NCBI RefSeq assembly: GCF_006912135.1 | Contig: NZ_VIRS01000008.1 | Coordinates: 1 to 64,000 of the forward strand | Origin: Cryptosporangium phraense | GTDB taxonomy: Bacteria; Actinomycetota; Actinomycetes; Mycobacteriales; Cryptosporangiaceae | Direction: 5' to 3' | Length of the DNA stretch: 64,000 bases | Part shown: positions 55,267 to 63,680 of the stretch, piece after piece | Layout of the letters: the number at the start of each line of letters is the position of its first letter | Numbering within the stretch: position 1 is the first letter of the stretch | The notes under the pieces: generated by a model | The model's database searches: none | What the model saw: the letters and a program-made list of their open reading frames with translations, nothing else | What the model was told of the DNA's origin: nothing | Translations under genes and position numbers: made by a program

Positions 55267-56010
55267 GTGAAATCGTTGGCTGCACTGGTCGCCGTCGTGG
55301 TGTTCTCCACGCTCGGCGGAGTGGCCGCGGCCGAGCCGCCTCCGTCCGGCGGGGCGACGTGTCCGCCCGGGCAAGACTGCGAGGTCCGGGCCGAGCGGCC
55401 GGCTCCGGCGCCTCCGGCGCCCGCGCCGGGCAACAACCCGGCGCCCGGGCCCACCGAACCGCCTCTGCTGCAGTGCAACATCGCTGCGCTCTGCCCGGTG
55501 GAGCAGGCGCCGCCGCAGCAGGCCGAGACCGCGCAGGACGTGGCGCTCCGGGAGTTCGCGAAGATCCCGATCAAGGGGCCGCAGATCGGCATCGTGCCCG
55601 GTCCCGAGGCCGGTAAGGCCGGGCTGGTCGGGTTGCCGGTCTGGCTCTGGACCGCGGTCACGCCCCAGACCTGGGGGCCGTTCACGGCGACCGCCACCGT
55701 GCCCGGCCTCACCGTCACCGCGACCGCCACGGCCGTGAAGATCACCTGGAACATGGGCGACGGACACCAGGTGACCTGCACCAACCCCGGTACGCCCTAC
55801 CAGGCCTCGTACGGCAACGCGGCCTCACCGGACTGCGGCTACCGGTACACGAGGTCCAGTCGTAGCCAGCCCGGCGGGCGCTACACGGTCACCGGCACGA
55901 CCAACTGGGTCGTCAACTGGGCCGGCGGCGGCCAGACCGGCACGATCCCGCAGACCCGGCAGACCACGACCACGATCCAGATCGACGAACTCCAGGTGGT
56001 GACGCAGTGA
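55267..56010 (+). CDS. Secreted protein at start of Tad operon
   Basis: A 247-residue exported protein of unknown function. The signal peptide is MKSLAALVAVVVFSTLGGVA, then AAEPPP, with probable cleavage after AAA. A Pro/Ala-rich, Cys-bearing stretch follows (~25-80), then a folded, Thr/Trp-rich domain (~110-247) with GLPVWLWTA, ITWNMGDGHQVTCTNPGTPY and NWVVNWAGGG. Genes of this kind open many actinobacterial Tad loci. GTG at 55267 fits the signal peptide; the longer frame reaches 55177. The stop overlaps the SAF-domain gene as GTGA. Confidence 0.82.
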   Translation: MKSLAALVAVVVFSTLGGVAAAEPPPSGGATCPPGQDCEVRAERPAPAPPAPAPGNNPAPGPTEPPLLQCNIAALCPVEQAPPQQAETAQDVALREFAKIPIKGPQIGIVPGPEAGKAGLVGLPVWLWTAVTPQTWGPFTATATVPGLTVTATATAVKITWNMGDGHQVTCTNPGTPYQASYGNAASPDCGYRYTRSSRSQPGGRYTVTGTTNWVVNWAGGGQTGTIPQTRQTTTTIQIDELQVVTQ

Positions 56011-56663
56011 GCCAGACCGCCACGGTGACCAGTTCCGGGCCGGTGCCGGCGCCCCGGGTCGTCGGCCAGCGCCGGATCCGGGGTGGGCACCTCGGCCTCG
56101 CGGTCGCGCTGGTCGCGATCGGCGGCCTGCTCGCCGCGTTCGCGTTCTACGCCGCGACCCGGACGGGCGACTACTTGGCCGTCGCCCGCCCGGTCGCGGC
56201 GGGGTCGACGATCACCGCCGCCGACCTGGCGACCGTCCAGGTCAACAGCACGGTCGGGCTCTCGCCGATGGCCGCGTCGGAGCGGGGGTCGGTGGTCGGC
56301 AAGCGGGCCAAGGTCTCGCTGGTGCCGGGCACGCTGCTCACCGCCGAGCAGCTGACCGACGAGGAGCTCGTCGGGCCGGGCCAGCAGCAGGTCGGCATCG
56401 GGCTGAAGCCGGAGCGGATGCCGGCCAAGCGGCTCAGCCCGGGCGACAAGGTGCAGCTGGTGGCGACGGCCGCGGCTAACTCGGCCTCGGACTCCGAGCC
56501 TTCGGTGGAGACCTTCACCGCGACGGTCGTGGACACCTCGCCGCGGACCGATCAGGACGCCACCACCGTGGTCTACGTCGCGGTGTCGCAGAACGACGCG
56601 GCGCGAGTGGTGTCGCTGGCCGCGGACGGCCGGATCGGCGTCGTCCTGAGTGGGACGCGCTGA
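56007..56663 (+). CDS. SAF domain protein (CpaB/RcpC-like)
   Basis: A 218-residue protein with one N-terminal membrane segment (LGLAVALVAIGGLLAAFAFY) and a SAF domain at ~55-125 (RPVAAGSTITAADLATVQV and GTLLTAEQLTDEEL). It resembles the CpaB/RcpC pilus assembly component, which is thought to act at the periplasmic face or cell wall. The GTG start overlaps the upstream gene by 4 bases, and the stop overlaps the next ATG by one base. Confidence 0.88.
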   Translation: MSQTATVTSSGPVPAPRVVGQRRIRGGHLGLAVALVAIGGLLAAFAFYAATRTGDYLAVARPVAAGSTITAADLATVQVNSTVGLSPMAASERGSVVGKRAKVSLVPGTLLTAEQLTDEELVGPGQQQVGIGLKPERMPAKRLSPGDKVQLVATAAANSASDSEPSVETFTATVVDTSPRTDQDATTVVYVAVSQNDAARVVSLAADGRIGVVLSGTR

Positions 56664-57493
56664 TGGCGCTCGTCGCCCTGGCGTCGGCCAAGGGCTCGCC
56701 CGGCGTCACGACCGCCGGTCTGGCGTTCACGTTCTCGTGGGCCGCCCGGTCGGTGCTGGTCGAGTGCGACCCGGCCGGCGGGTCGGTGCTGGCCGGCTAC
56801 CTGCAGGGCCAGGTCGACGCCGGGCGCGGCCTGATGCCGCTCGCCGTCGCCGACCTGCGTCACTCCGGCGCCAACGACCGGCTGGAGAGCGAATTCTGGG
56901 CTCAGCTCGTCGACCTGGCCCCGCCCGACCGGCAACGCCTGCTGCTGCCCGGGCTCACCGACCCGGCCCAGTCCGGGACGCTGGCCCCGCTGTGGAACCG
57001 GTTCGCCGGGTTCTTCGCCCAGCTCGAGTTCGGTGACCCGCCGTACGACGCGATCGTCGACTGTGGCCGCCTCGCCGCGCCCGCCACCCCGTGGCCGCTG
57101 CTCTGGGCCGCGGACGCCGTCCTGCTGGTCGTCCGCCCGACGCTGCCGTCCCTGGCCGCCGCGGTGCCGACGCTGGGCGCCGTGCGGGCGCAGCTGTCCG
57201 AGCGCACGGCCAGCCTGTCGTCGCTGGGGTTGCTGCTGGTCGGGTCCGGGCCGTACTCGGCCTCCGAGGTGTCGGGGCAGCTCGGTGCGCCGGTCGTGGC
57301 GTCGCTGCCCGACGACGCCAAGACCGCCGGGGTGCTCTCGACCGGGGGAGACGTGCGCCTGTCGCGGCCGCTGTTGCGGGCGGCGGCCAACGCGGAGGCG
57401 GCGGTGCGGGCGCTGATCGCCGAGCACCGTCAGCAGGTCCCGCGCCGGGCGGTCCGGAGGGAGGTGTCGGTCGGGAATGGGCATCCGTTCTGA
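56663..57493 (+). CDS. CpaE-like ParA/MinD family ATPase
   Basis: A 276-residue protein of the MinD/ParA superfamily with a deviant Walker A, ASAKGSPGVTTAGLAF, at residue ~7-22 and VLVECDPAGGSV after it. In Tad systems CpaE/TadZ marks the assembly site. No receiver domain is present. It overlaps the preceding stop by one base and the CpaF gene by 17 bases. The switch and membrane-targeting parts were not analysed further. Confidence 0.88.
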   Translation: MALVALASAKGSPGVTTAGLAFTFSWAARSVLVECDPAGGSVLAGYLQGQVDAGRGLMPLAVADLRHSGANDRLESEFWAQLVDLAPPDRQRLLLPGLTDPAQSGTLAPLWNRFAGFFAQLEFGDPPYDAIVDCGRLAAPATPWPLLWAADAVLLVVRPTLPSLAAAVPTLGAVRAQLSERTASLSSLGLLLVGSGPYSASEVSGQLGAPVVASLPDDAKTAGVLSTGGDVRLSRPLLRAAANAEAAVRALIAEHRQQVPRRAVRREVSVGNGHPF

Positions 57494-60400
57494 CGGCAGC
57501 GCGCCGTTCCCCGAGGGGCCGGACCAGTACGACACCCCGCCGCCTGCGACCGGGTATCCGGCGCCGGAACCGCGGCCCCGGGCCGAGGCGCGGTCTCGGG
57601 CTGAGGCGCGGTCACGGGGCGAGGCGCGGTCTCGGGGCGAGGCGCGGTCTCGGGGCGAGGCGCGGCCTGGCGGCGAGGCGCGGCCTGGCGGCGAGGCGTG
57701 GACGGCGGATGAGTGGGCTTCGGAGTCTCGTCCGCCGGTGGCGTGGCCCGCGGAGCCGCGGTCGGCGGCGGCTCGGGCGGGGGCGTCTCGGTCGGACGCG
57801 GTGCGGTCGGAAGGGGTGTGGTCGGACGGGGTGCGGTCGGTGGGGCGGGTTTCGGAGGTGCGGTCGGGGGAGGGTTGGCCGGATTCCTCGGCGGACGGCG
57901 GGCTGGATGACGGCTGGGCGGCGGAGGTTCCGCCCCCGGCCACCTGGCCGGCGGATGCGTGGGCGGGGGAGCCGGTGTCGGGGGCTGGAATTCGGATGTC
58001 GCCGGGTACGACGGTGTTTCCGCCGGAGCGGGCGGGTGGGGTCTATCCGGTTTCTGCTCCGCCTCGGCGCGAGGCGGAGCCGCCGAGCGCCGGCGCGCCG
58101 CTGGCCGGGCCGCCCTTGGGCGGACCGCCGTCGGGCGGGGCGCCGTTGAGTGAGCCGCCGTTGGGTGGCGCGCCGTGGGGCGAGCGGCCGTTGGGTGGGT
58201 CGCCGTTGGATCGGTCGCCGTTGGGCGGGGCGCTGGCGGGCGGGGGTGCGCTGTTCGGAGGCGGGTCGCCGTTGGATGGGCCGCGGCCGGGTTCCCTGCC
58301 GGTCGGCAGCCCGTCGGCGGGTGAGCCGCCGTTGGGCGGGAGTTCGTCGGCGGGTGAGTCGGGCGGTTCGGCTGGCGGAGGCCCGTTGGTGGGTGGGCTG
58401 CCGTCCGGGGCGGTGCCGTCGGCGGCGGGTATGCCGTCGGCCGCGTTGCACGCGGCGCTGCCGCCATTGACCTCTACAACGTCGACCTCCGCACCGTTGC
58501 CCTCTGCGCTGCCGCCCGCGACTCTGTCGCCATCGACTGTGTCCCCGCGGCCCTCGTTACCCCCGGCGTCGCGGCGATCGGAAGACCGCGCGCTCGGCCG
58601 CCCGCTGCCGCCAGCGCCCCGCCCGTTGGAAGACCGCCTGGCCGGCGCGGCCCGTCGCCCCGACGACCGCCCCGATGGACCCGGCTGGCTCCCCGAGGGC
58701 CCAGGCCGCCTGGAGGGCATCGGCCGCGCCGAGGGCCTGAACCACCCGGACGCATTCGCCCGGCTGGAGAGCTCCAGCCGCGCCGAAGCCCTGGCCCACC
58801 CGGAGACGTCCGGTCGCGCGGAAGCGCCCGGCCGCGCGGAAGCGCCCGGCCGCGCCGAGGGCCTGTCCCACCCCGGGGCGTCCGCCCGGCTGGAGGTTTT
58901 CGGGCCGACCGGAGGCCTGGGCCATCCGGAGACGTCCGGCCGCGCCGACGGTCTGTCCCACCCCGGGGCGTCCGCCCGGCTGGAGAGCTTCGGCCCGACC
59001 GGAGGCCCGGGCCACCCGGGAGCGTCTGGCCGCCAGGAGGGCTTCGGCCGAACTGAGGGCCTGGGCCATCCGGAGCCATCCGCTCGGCCGGAGAGCTTCG
59101 GCCGGGCCGAGGCCGGGTTCAGCCGGGACGCGGGCGGCTTCGGCCGGACCGAGGCCGCGGGGCTCCTCGAGGCGCCCGCCCGCGCCGAGGGCGGACCCGA
59201 CCCGATCATGTTCCTCCCGCCGTCGGTACTGGACCCCTCCACCCGACCCCCGGCCCAGCCCGGCTCCCTACCCCCACCGGGCACAGCGCCAGGCGCAGGG
59301 CCAGGCGCAGGGCCAGGAGCGGCGCCGGGTGCGATCCCGGGAACCCTGCCGGGCGCGCTGCCGGGCCTGCCGCCCGGAGCGCTACCCCCGCCCGGGCTGC
59401 CCTCAGGGGCACTCCCCCCGCCGAGGCCGCACCCAGGCCGCCACGCCGCCCCCACCACCCAGGTCGACTACGCCGCCGTCCGCGCCCTGGGACGGCAGAT
59501 CAGCGAGCGCCTCTCCCTCTGGCTCCGCAACCACGCCGACGCCTCCGAGGACGACCGCCGCCGGGAACGCGACCGGGCCGCCGGGCAGCTGGTCGCCGAG
59601 TGGGTCGACGCCCAGCGCCGGGCCGGCGTCCCGCTCGCCGCCAACGACGAACGCGCGCTGCTCGAGGCGGTCATCGCCGACCTCGTCGGCCTCGGCCGCC
59701 TCCAAGCCCTACTGGCCGACCCGACGATCGAGGAAGTCCACATCCTCGGCTGCGACCGCGTCCGCATCACCCGCCGGTCGGGCGCGGTCGAGGTCGGCTC
59801 TCCGATCGCGGACTCCGACGACGAGATGGTCGAGATCCTGCAGACCGCGGCCCGCCGGGCCGGCTCCACCGAGCGGTCCCTGTCGACCTCCCGCCCGGTC
59901 CTCGACCTGCAACTTCCCGACGGATCCCGCCTCGCCGCGGTCTACCAGGTCTCCCACCGCCCCTACGCGGTGATCCGCCGTCACTCCACGTTGGACGTGA
60001 CGCTCCCGGATCTCGCCGGCGGGCGCCCCGACCTGTCAGAAATGATCGACCCGCTGATGGGCGAGTTCCTCTCCGCCGCCATGCGAGCCGGTCTGAACAT
60101 CATGGTCGCCGGCCTGGCCGGAGCCGGCAAAACCACCCTGTTGAGAGCCCTGGCCGCCGAAATCCCCCGCCAAGAAGCGTTCGTCGTCCTCGAAGAATCC
60201 CGCGAACTCGGCCTCCACGCGTCCCCCCGCCACCCCTGGGCCATGTCGTTCGAGGCCCGCGAAGGCCACGGCGAACGCGACCTGGCCGGACGCCCGGCCG
60301 GTGAGGTCACCATCGCCGACCTCATCCCACTCTCCCTGCGCATGGGCGTGCTGCGGGTCATCGTCGGCGAGGTCCGGTCCCGCGAGATCGTCCCCATGCT

Positions 60401-60863
60401 CCAGGCCATGACCACGTCCCGCGGCTCGATGTGCACGATCCACGCCCGCACCCCGCAAGCGGTCACCGAACGCATCATCGAACTGTCGCTCTCGCACGGC
60501 AAGGACATGACCGTCGAGCTGGCCCGTCGGATGGCCGGCAACGCGCTCGACCTCGTCGTCTACGTCACCGTGCAGGACGAGACACCGATCGGCGGACGGA
60601 AGCACCGCTTCGTCTCCCACATCGAGGAGGTCGACGGGGTCACCGGCGACCGGATCTCGCGCACCACGGTCTTCGGCCCCGGCCCCGACGGACGCGGCGT
60701 GCCCAAGCACCTTCCGGGTCGCATCCGCGACGCGCTGCTGCGCGTCGGTTACGACGCGCGTGCGCTCGCCGGCTGGATCGAGGCCGGGCACGGCGCGTGG
60801 CGCTCGCCGTTGCAGAGCCTGCTCAACCGCACGCCGACGACGACGGCCGGGGTGATGGTGTGA
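57477..60863 (+). CDS. CpaF/TadA secretion ATPase with long repetitive N-terminus
   Basis: An 1128-residue protein. Residues ~660-1110 are a CpaF-type hexameric ATPase that powers Tad pilus assembly: Walker A GLAGAGKTTLLRAL, Asp-box EESRELGLHASP, and GEVRSREIVPMLQAMTTSRG around Walker B, with a HAR motif in CTIHARTPQAV. The first ~650 residues are low-complexity and rich in Pro, Gly, Ser and Ala, with hexapeptide repeats (RSRGEA, ~33-74), PLGG-type repeats (~205-275) and a longer motif (GRAEGLSHPGASARLE, ~420-560). Normal CpaF proteins are about 400-500 residues. The ATG at 57477 overlaps the CpaE-like gene by 17 bases. Confidence 0.85.
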   Translation: MGIRSDGSAPFPEGPDQYDTPPPATGYPAPEPRPRAEARSRAEARSRGEARSRGEARSRGEARPGGEARPGGEAWTADEWASESRPPVAWPAEPRSAAARAGASRSDAVRSEGVWSDGVRSVGRVSEVRSGEGWPDSSADGGLDDGWAAEVPPPATWPADAWAGEPVSGAGIRMSPGTTVFPPERAGGVYPVSAPPRREAEPPSAGAPLAGPPLGGPPSGGAPLSEPPLGGAPWGERPLGGSPLDRSPLGGALAGGGALFGGGSPLDGPRPGSLPVGSPSAGEPPLGGSSSAGESGGSAGGGPLVGGLPSGAVPSAAGMPSAALHAALPPLTSTTSTSAPLPSALPPATLSPSTVSPRPSLPPASRRSEDRALGRPLPPAPRPLEDRLAGAARRPDDRPDGPGWLPEGPGRLEGIGRAEGLNHPDAFARLESSSRAEALAHPETSGRAEAPGRAEAPGRAEGLSHPGASARLEVFGPTGGLGHPETSGRADGLSHPGASARLESFGPTGGPGHPGASGRQEGFGRTEGLGHPEPSARPESFGRAEAGFSRDAGGFGRTEAAGLLEAPARAEGGPDPIMFLPPSVLDPSTRPPAQPGSLPPPGTAPGAGPGAGPGAAPGAIPGTLPGALPGLPPGALPPPGLPSGALPPPRPHPGRHAAPTTQVDYAAVRALGRQISERLSLWLRNHADASEDDRRRERDRAAGQLVAEWVDAQRRAGVPLAANDERALLEAVIADLVGLGRLQALLADPTIEEVHILGCDRVRITRRSGAVEVGSPIADSDDEMVEILQTAARRAGSTERSLSTSRPVLDLQLPDGSRLAAVYQVSHRPYAVIRRHSTLDVTLPDLAGGRPDLSEMIDPLMGEFLSAAMRAGLNIMVAGLAGAGKTTLLRALAAEIPRQEAFVVLEESRELGLHASPRHPWAMSFEAREGHGERDLAGRPAGEVTIADLIPLSLRMGVLRVIVGEVRSREIVPMLQAMTTSRGSMCTIHARTPQAVTERIIELSLSHGKDMTVELARRMAGNALDLVVYVTVQDETPIGGRKHRFVSHIEEVDGVTGDRISRTTVFGPGPDGRGVPKHLPGRIRDALLRVGYDARALAGWIEAGHGAWRSPLQSLLNRTPTTTAGVMV
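57573..57698. repeat. Seven 18-bp tandem units in CpaF N-terminus
   Basis: Seven successive 18-base units based on CGGTCTCGGGGCGAGGCG (57573, 57591, 57609, 57627, 57645, 57663, 57681). They encode R-S-R/P-G-x-E-A hexapeptides. The units at 57627 and 57645 are identical, as are those at 57663 and 57681. Confidence 0.9.
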
Positions 60864-61747
60864 ACCTGCGGCTGATCGCCGGAATCGGTGGCGCGCTCGT
60901 CGTCGCCGGAGTCGTGCTGGGCGTGTTCGCGCTGATCGGCACCAGCGCTGCGGCCCGTCCGACGTCGTCGCGCGCGCTGTGGTGGCGACGGGTCTGGAAC
61001 GGCGACGGGCTCAGCGCGTCCGAGCGACGCACCCGGCAGGCGTTGCTGCTGGGCGCGCTCGCGGCCGGAGCCGTGGCCTGGCTGTTCACCCGGATGCCGA
61101 TCGCCGGGCTGCTCGCGGCACTCGCGGTGCCTGGCGTCCCGTGGTTGTTCACGGTCGGCAACCGGGAGAAGCGCGCGATCCAGCGGATCGAGTCGGTGGG
61201 GGAGTGGGCCCGCCGGCTCAAGGACATCACCGCGACCGGTGTCGGGCTCCAGCAGGCGATCGTGTCGTCGACGGCCACCGCGCCGGTCGCGATCACCACC
61301 GAGATCAAGACGCTGGCGGCCCGGCTCCAAGCGGGGTGGAACGGCCGGATCGCGCTCCTGCGCTTCGCCGACGACATCGCCGACCCGGTGTGCGACCAGG
61401 TCGTCGCCGCGCTGATCCTGCACCTGTCCGACCGCGGCGAGCACCTCGGCGACGTCCTGAACTCGATCGCGTCGGCGGCCGCGGCCGAGGTCGCCACCCG
61501 TCGCGAGGTCGAGGCGAAACGGACCCAGCCCCGGTTCGCGGTCCGGTTCCTCACCGGGCTGACGTTGCTGGTGCTGGTGTACGGCGCGAGCCGGCCCGAC
61601 TACATGGCGCCGTACGGAACCACGACCGGGCAGCTGGTGATGGCCGGGCTCGGCGGCGTGTTCATCGGGTTGCTGATCTGGGTGCGGGCGATGAGCCTGC
61701 CGCCGCGCGCCCCGCGGTTCCTGTCGACGCCGGGGGAGGCCGAATGA
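60860..61747 (+). CDS. TadB-like type II/IV secretion membrane protein
   Basis: A 295-residue T2SSF-family platform protein. About two N-terminal membrane helices (GGALVVAGVVLGVFALIGTS and LLGALAAGAVAWLF) precede the cytoplasmic GspF domain (EWARRLKDITATGVGLQQAI, DQVVAALILHLSDRGEHLGD). It closes with two more helices (FLTGLTLLVLVYGAS and LVMAGLGGVFIGLLI). It forms the inner-membrane core with TadC. The GTG start overlaps CpaF by 4 bases and the stop overlaps TadC (ATGA). Confidence 0.9.
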   Translation: MNLRLIAGIGGALVVAGVVLGVFALIGTSAAARPTSSRALWWRRVWNGDGLSASERRTRQALLLGALAAGAVAWLFTRMPIAGLLAALAVPGVPWLFTVGNREKRAIQRIESVGEWARRLKDITATGVGLQQAIVSSTATAPVAITTEIKTLAARLQAGWNGRIALLRFADDIADPVCDQVVAALILHLSDRGEHLGDVLNSIASAAAAEVATRREVEAKRTQPRFAVRFLTGLTLLVLVYGASRPDYMAPYGTTTGQLVMAGLGGVFIGLLIWVRAMSLPPRAPRFLSTPGEAE

Positions 61748-62613
61748 TCGCGTCCTGGCAGCTCCCGGCGGCCGTGCTCGGCGGAGCGGCGGTCGGGGGT
61801 GGCGCGTTCCTGCTGGTGCGGGAGGCGCTGCCCGCGGTGCCGGCGCTCGGTCCGGCGCTGCGCCGGCTGCACGAGCCGGTCGCCGTCGCGTCGCCGTCCG
61901 GCGGCTTCCTGCCGGGTGGGCTGCTGTCCGGGGCGGCGCGGCGGATCCGCGTCCCCCAGCGCGATCTGACGCTGCTCGGCCGCACCCGCGAGCAGTACCT
62001 GCTGTCGTTGCTGCTCTCGGCGTTGATCGGGCTGGCCACGCCGCCGGTCGCCGGGTTCATCTTCGCGGCCGCCGGCATCACGCTGCCGGTGGCGATCCCG
62101 GTGGCGGCGTCGCTGGTGTGCGCGGTGCTGTTCGTCGTCGTCGCACATCGGGACGTCCTCGAGAAGGCCGCGGCCGCGCGGGCCGAGTTCGTCCGGGCCG
62201 TCTGTACCTATCTGGACCTGGTCGCGCTCCAGCTGGCGGCCGCGCACGGGCCGGTGCAGGCGCTCGAACAGGCGGCCCAGGTGTGCGACGGCTGGGTCTT
62301 CCAGCGGATCCGCGAGGCGCTGCTCCGGGCCCAGCTCCAGATGCGTTTCCCGTGGGCCGAGCTGCGGCTGATGAGCGAGGAGATCGGCGTCGCCGAGCTC
62401 GGTGACGTCGGCGCGATCATGCAGTCCTCGGGCGCCGAAGGCGCGCAGGTGCAGCAGACGCTGCGGGAGCAGGCCGACTCGCTGCGCGATCAGATCCGCA
62501 CCACCGACTTGGCTCGCGCGGAGTCGATCACGTCTCGGCTCGACATTCCGGGCGCCGCGCTGGTGTTCGTGCTCGTCCTGTTCGTGCTCTATCCGTTCAT
62601 GACCCGGATCTGA
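61744..62613 (+). CDS. TadC-like membrane protein
   Basis: A 289-residue T2SSF-family protein, partner of TadB. Membrane helices appear near the start (AAVLGGAAVGGGAFLLV), in the middle (two segments around LLSALIGLATPPVAGFIFAA) and at the end (ALVFVLVLFVLYPFMTRI). The GspF-like motif VCTYLDLVALQLAAAHG, then PVQALEQAAQVCDGW lies between. The ATG overlaps the tadB stop. The pilin-like gene follows by 9 bases. Confidence 0.9.
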   Translation: MIASWQLPAAVLGGAAVGGGAFLLVREALPAVPALGPALRRLHEPVAVASPSGGFLPGGLLSGAARRIRVPQRDLTLLGRTREQYLLSLLLSALIGLATPPVAGFIFAAAGITLPVAIPVAASLVCAVLFVVVAHRDVLEKAAAARAEFVRAVCTYLDLVALQLAAAHGPVQALEQAAQVCDGWVFQRIREALLRAQLQMRFPWAELRLMSEEIGVAELGDVGAIMQSSGAEGAQVQQTLREQADSLRDQIRTTDLARAESITSRLDIPGAALVFVLVLFVLYPFMTRI

Positions 62614-62622
62614 GGGAGTCGC

Positions 62623-62799
62623 ATGATCAAGCTGTATGTGGCGGTGTTTCTGCGGATGCAGGAGCTGACCCGGGAGCGCGATCGCGGTGACGGCCCCGTG
62701 CCGACCTCGATCATCATCGCCGGGCTCGCGGTGCTGGCGGCGGCGGTGGTGGCCTGGGCCACCACGAAGGCCAACAACGCGATGAACTCGGCTCCGTAG
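62623..62799 (+). CDS. Short pilin-like membrane peptide (Flp candidate)
   Basis: A 58-residue protein beginning MIKLYVAVFLRMQELTRERD. A charged stretch is followed by one hydrophobic segment (TSIIIAGLAVLAAAVVAWAT) and a short polar tail. Its position between tadC and tadE is where actinobacterial loci encode the small Flp-like pilin. The classic Gly/Glu processing site is not clear, although GDGPVP precedes the helix. GAGGGAG is 5 bases before the ATG. It is shorter than common gene-calling cutoffs. The TadE gene's ATG follows the TAG stop with no gap. Confidence 0.7.
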   Translation: MIKLYVAVFLRMQELTRERDRGDGPVPTSIIIAGLAVLAAAVVAWATTKANNAMNSAP

Positions 62800-63201
62800 A
62801 TGCGGTGGCCGCGTCCGCGGGGTGAGCGGGGGTCGTCGCCGGTCGAGCTGGCGATCCTCGCTCCCGCCGTGCTGCTCGCGCTGTTCGCGTCGATCCAGGT
62901 CGCGGCCGTGTTCATGGCCCGGTCGACGGCGTTGTCGGCGGCGCAGGAGGCCACCACGGCGGAGCGGGCGTTCGACGCCCCCGAGGGCGCGGGCGAGGAC
63001 CGGGGGCGCGCCTTCCTGGCGCGCGCCGGTGACTGGCTGTCCGGCGGTCGGGTGACCGTCGTGCGTAACGGCGACGAGGTCACGACGACGGTCACGGGCA
63101 CGGCGATCTCGCTGGTGCCGGGTTTCACGTTCGCGGTCTCCGAGACCGCCCACGGCGAGGTCGAACGCTTCACCACCGACGACGAGGACCCAGGCCCATG
63201 A
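62800..63201 (+). CDS. TadE-like pseudopilin
   Basis: A 133-residue protein. RGERGSSPVELAILAPAVLL is the TadE signature: Gly-Ser then a conserved Glu (residue ~13) ahead of the membrane helix ending FASIQVAAVFMA. The rest is extracytoplasmic and beta-rich. It is processed by prepilin peptidase in related systems and helps pilus biogenesis. The ATG directly follows the pilin-like stop, and the end overlaps the next gene by 4 bases. Confidence 0.9.
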   Translation: MRWPRPRGERGSSPVELAILAPAVLLALFASIQVAAVFMARSTALSAAQEATTAERAFDAPEGAGEDRGRAFLARAGDWLSGGRVTVVRNGDEVTTTVTGTAISLVPGFTFAVSETAHGEVERFTTDDEDPGP

Positions 63202-63680
63202 CGACGCTTGGCGAGCGAGCGATCGCGGCCGGGCGCGCGACCCGGGCACTGGGCGGCGGGCGGGCGGCGGACGAGGGGTCGATCGCGGTCGAGTTCGCGA
63301 TCCTCGTGCCGGCGTTCGTGCTGCTGATCGCGGTGGCGGCAGTGATCGGGCGGCAGACCGTCGCCCAGACCGCGATCGAAGGCGCGGCCCACGACGCGGC
63401 CCGGGCGGCGTCGATCTCCCGGACCGCGGCCACCGCGCAGGCCCGCGGCAAGGCCGCGGCCAACGACGTCCTCGATGCGCAGGGCCTGCACTGCGACCCG
63501 GTCACGATCACGGTCGACACCAGCCAGTTCGCGCGCCCGGTCGGCCAGGCCGCCGCGGTCACCGCGGTCGTCTCGTGCTCGGTGAGCTTCTCCGACATCG
63601 CGGTCCCCGGCCTGCCCGGCAACCGCACGCTGTCGGCCACGTTCACCAGCCCGCTCGACATCTACCGGAGCCGATCGTGA
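63198..63680 (+). CDS. TadE/TadG-like pilus protein
   Basis: A 160-residue protein with a TadE-type segment (DEGSIAVEFAILVPAFVLLI, Glu at position 5 of the helix, continuing AVAAVIGRQTVAQTA) after a basic N-terminus. The C-terminal part contains Cys and Thr (LHCDPVTITVDTSQFARPVG). It is the second pseudopilin-like protein of the unit. The ATG overlaps the previous stop, and the stop overlaps the next GTG (GTGA). Confidence 0.88.
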   Translation: MTTLGERAIAAGRATRALGGGRAADEGSIAVEFAILVPAFVLLIAVAAVIGRQTVAQTAIEGAAHDAARAASISRTAATAQARGKAAANDVLDAQGLHCDPVTITVDTSQFARPVGQAAAVTAVVSCSVSFSDIAVPGLPGNRTLSATFTSPLDIYRSRS

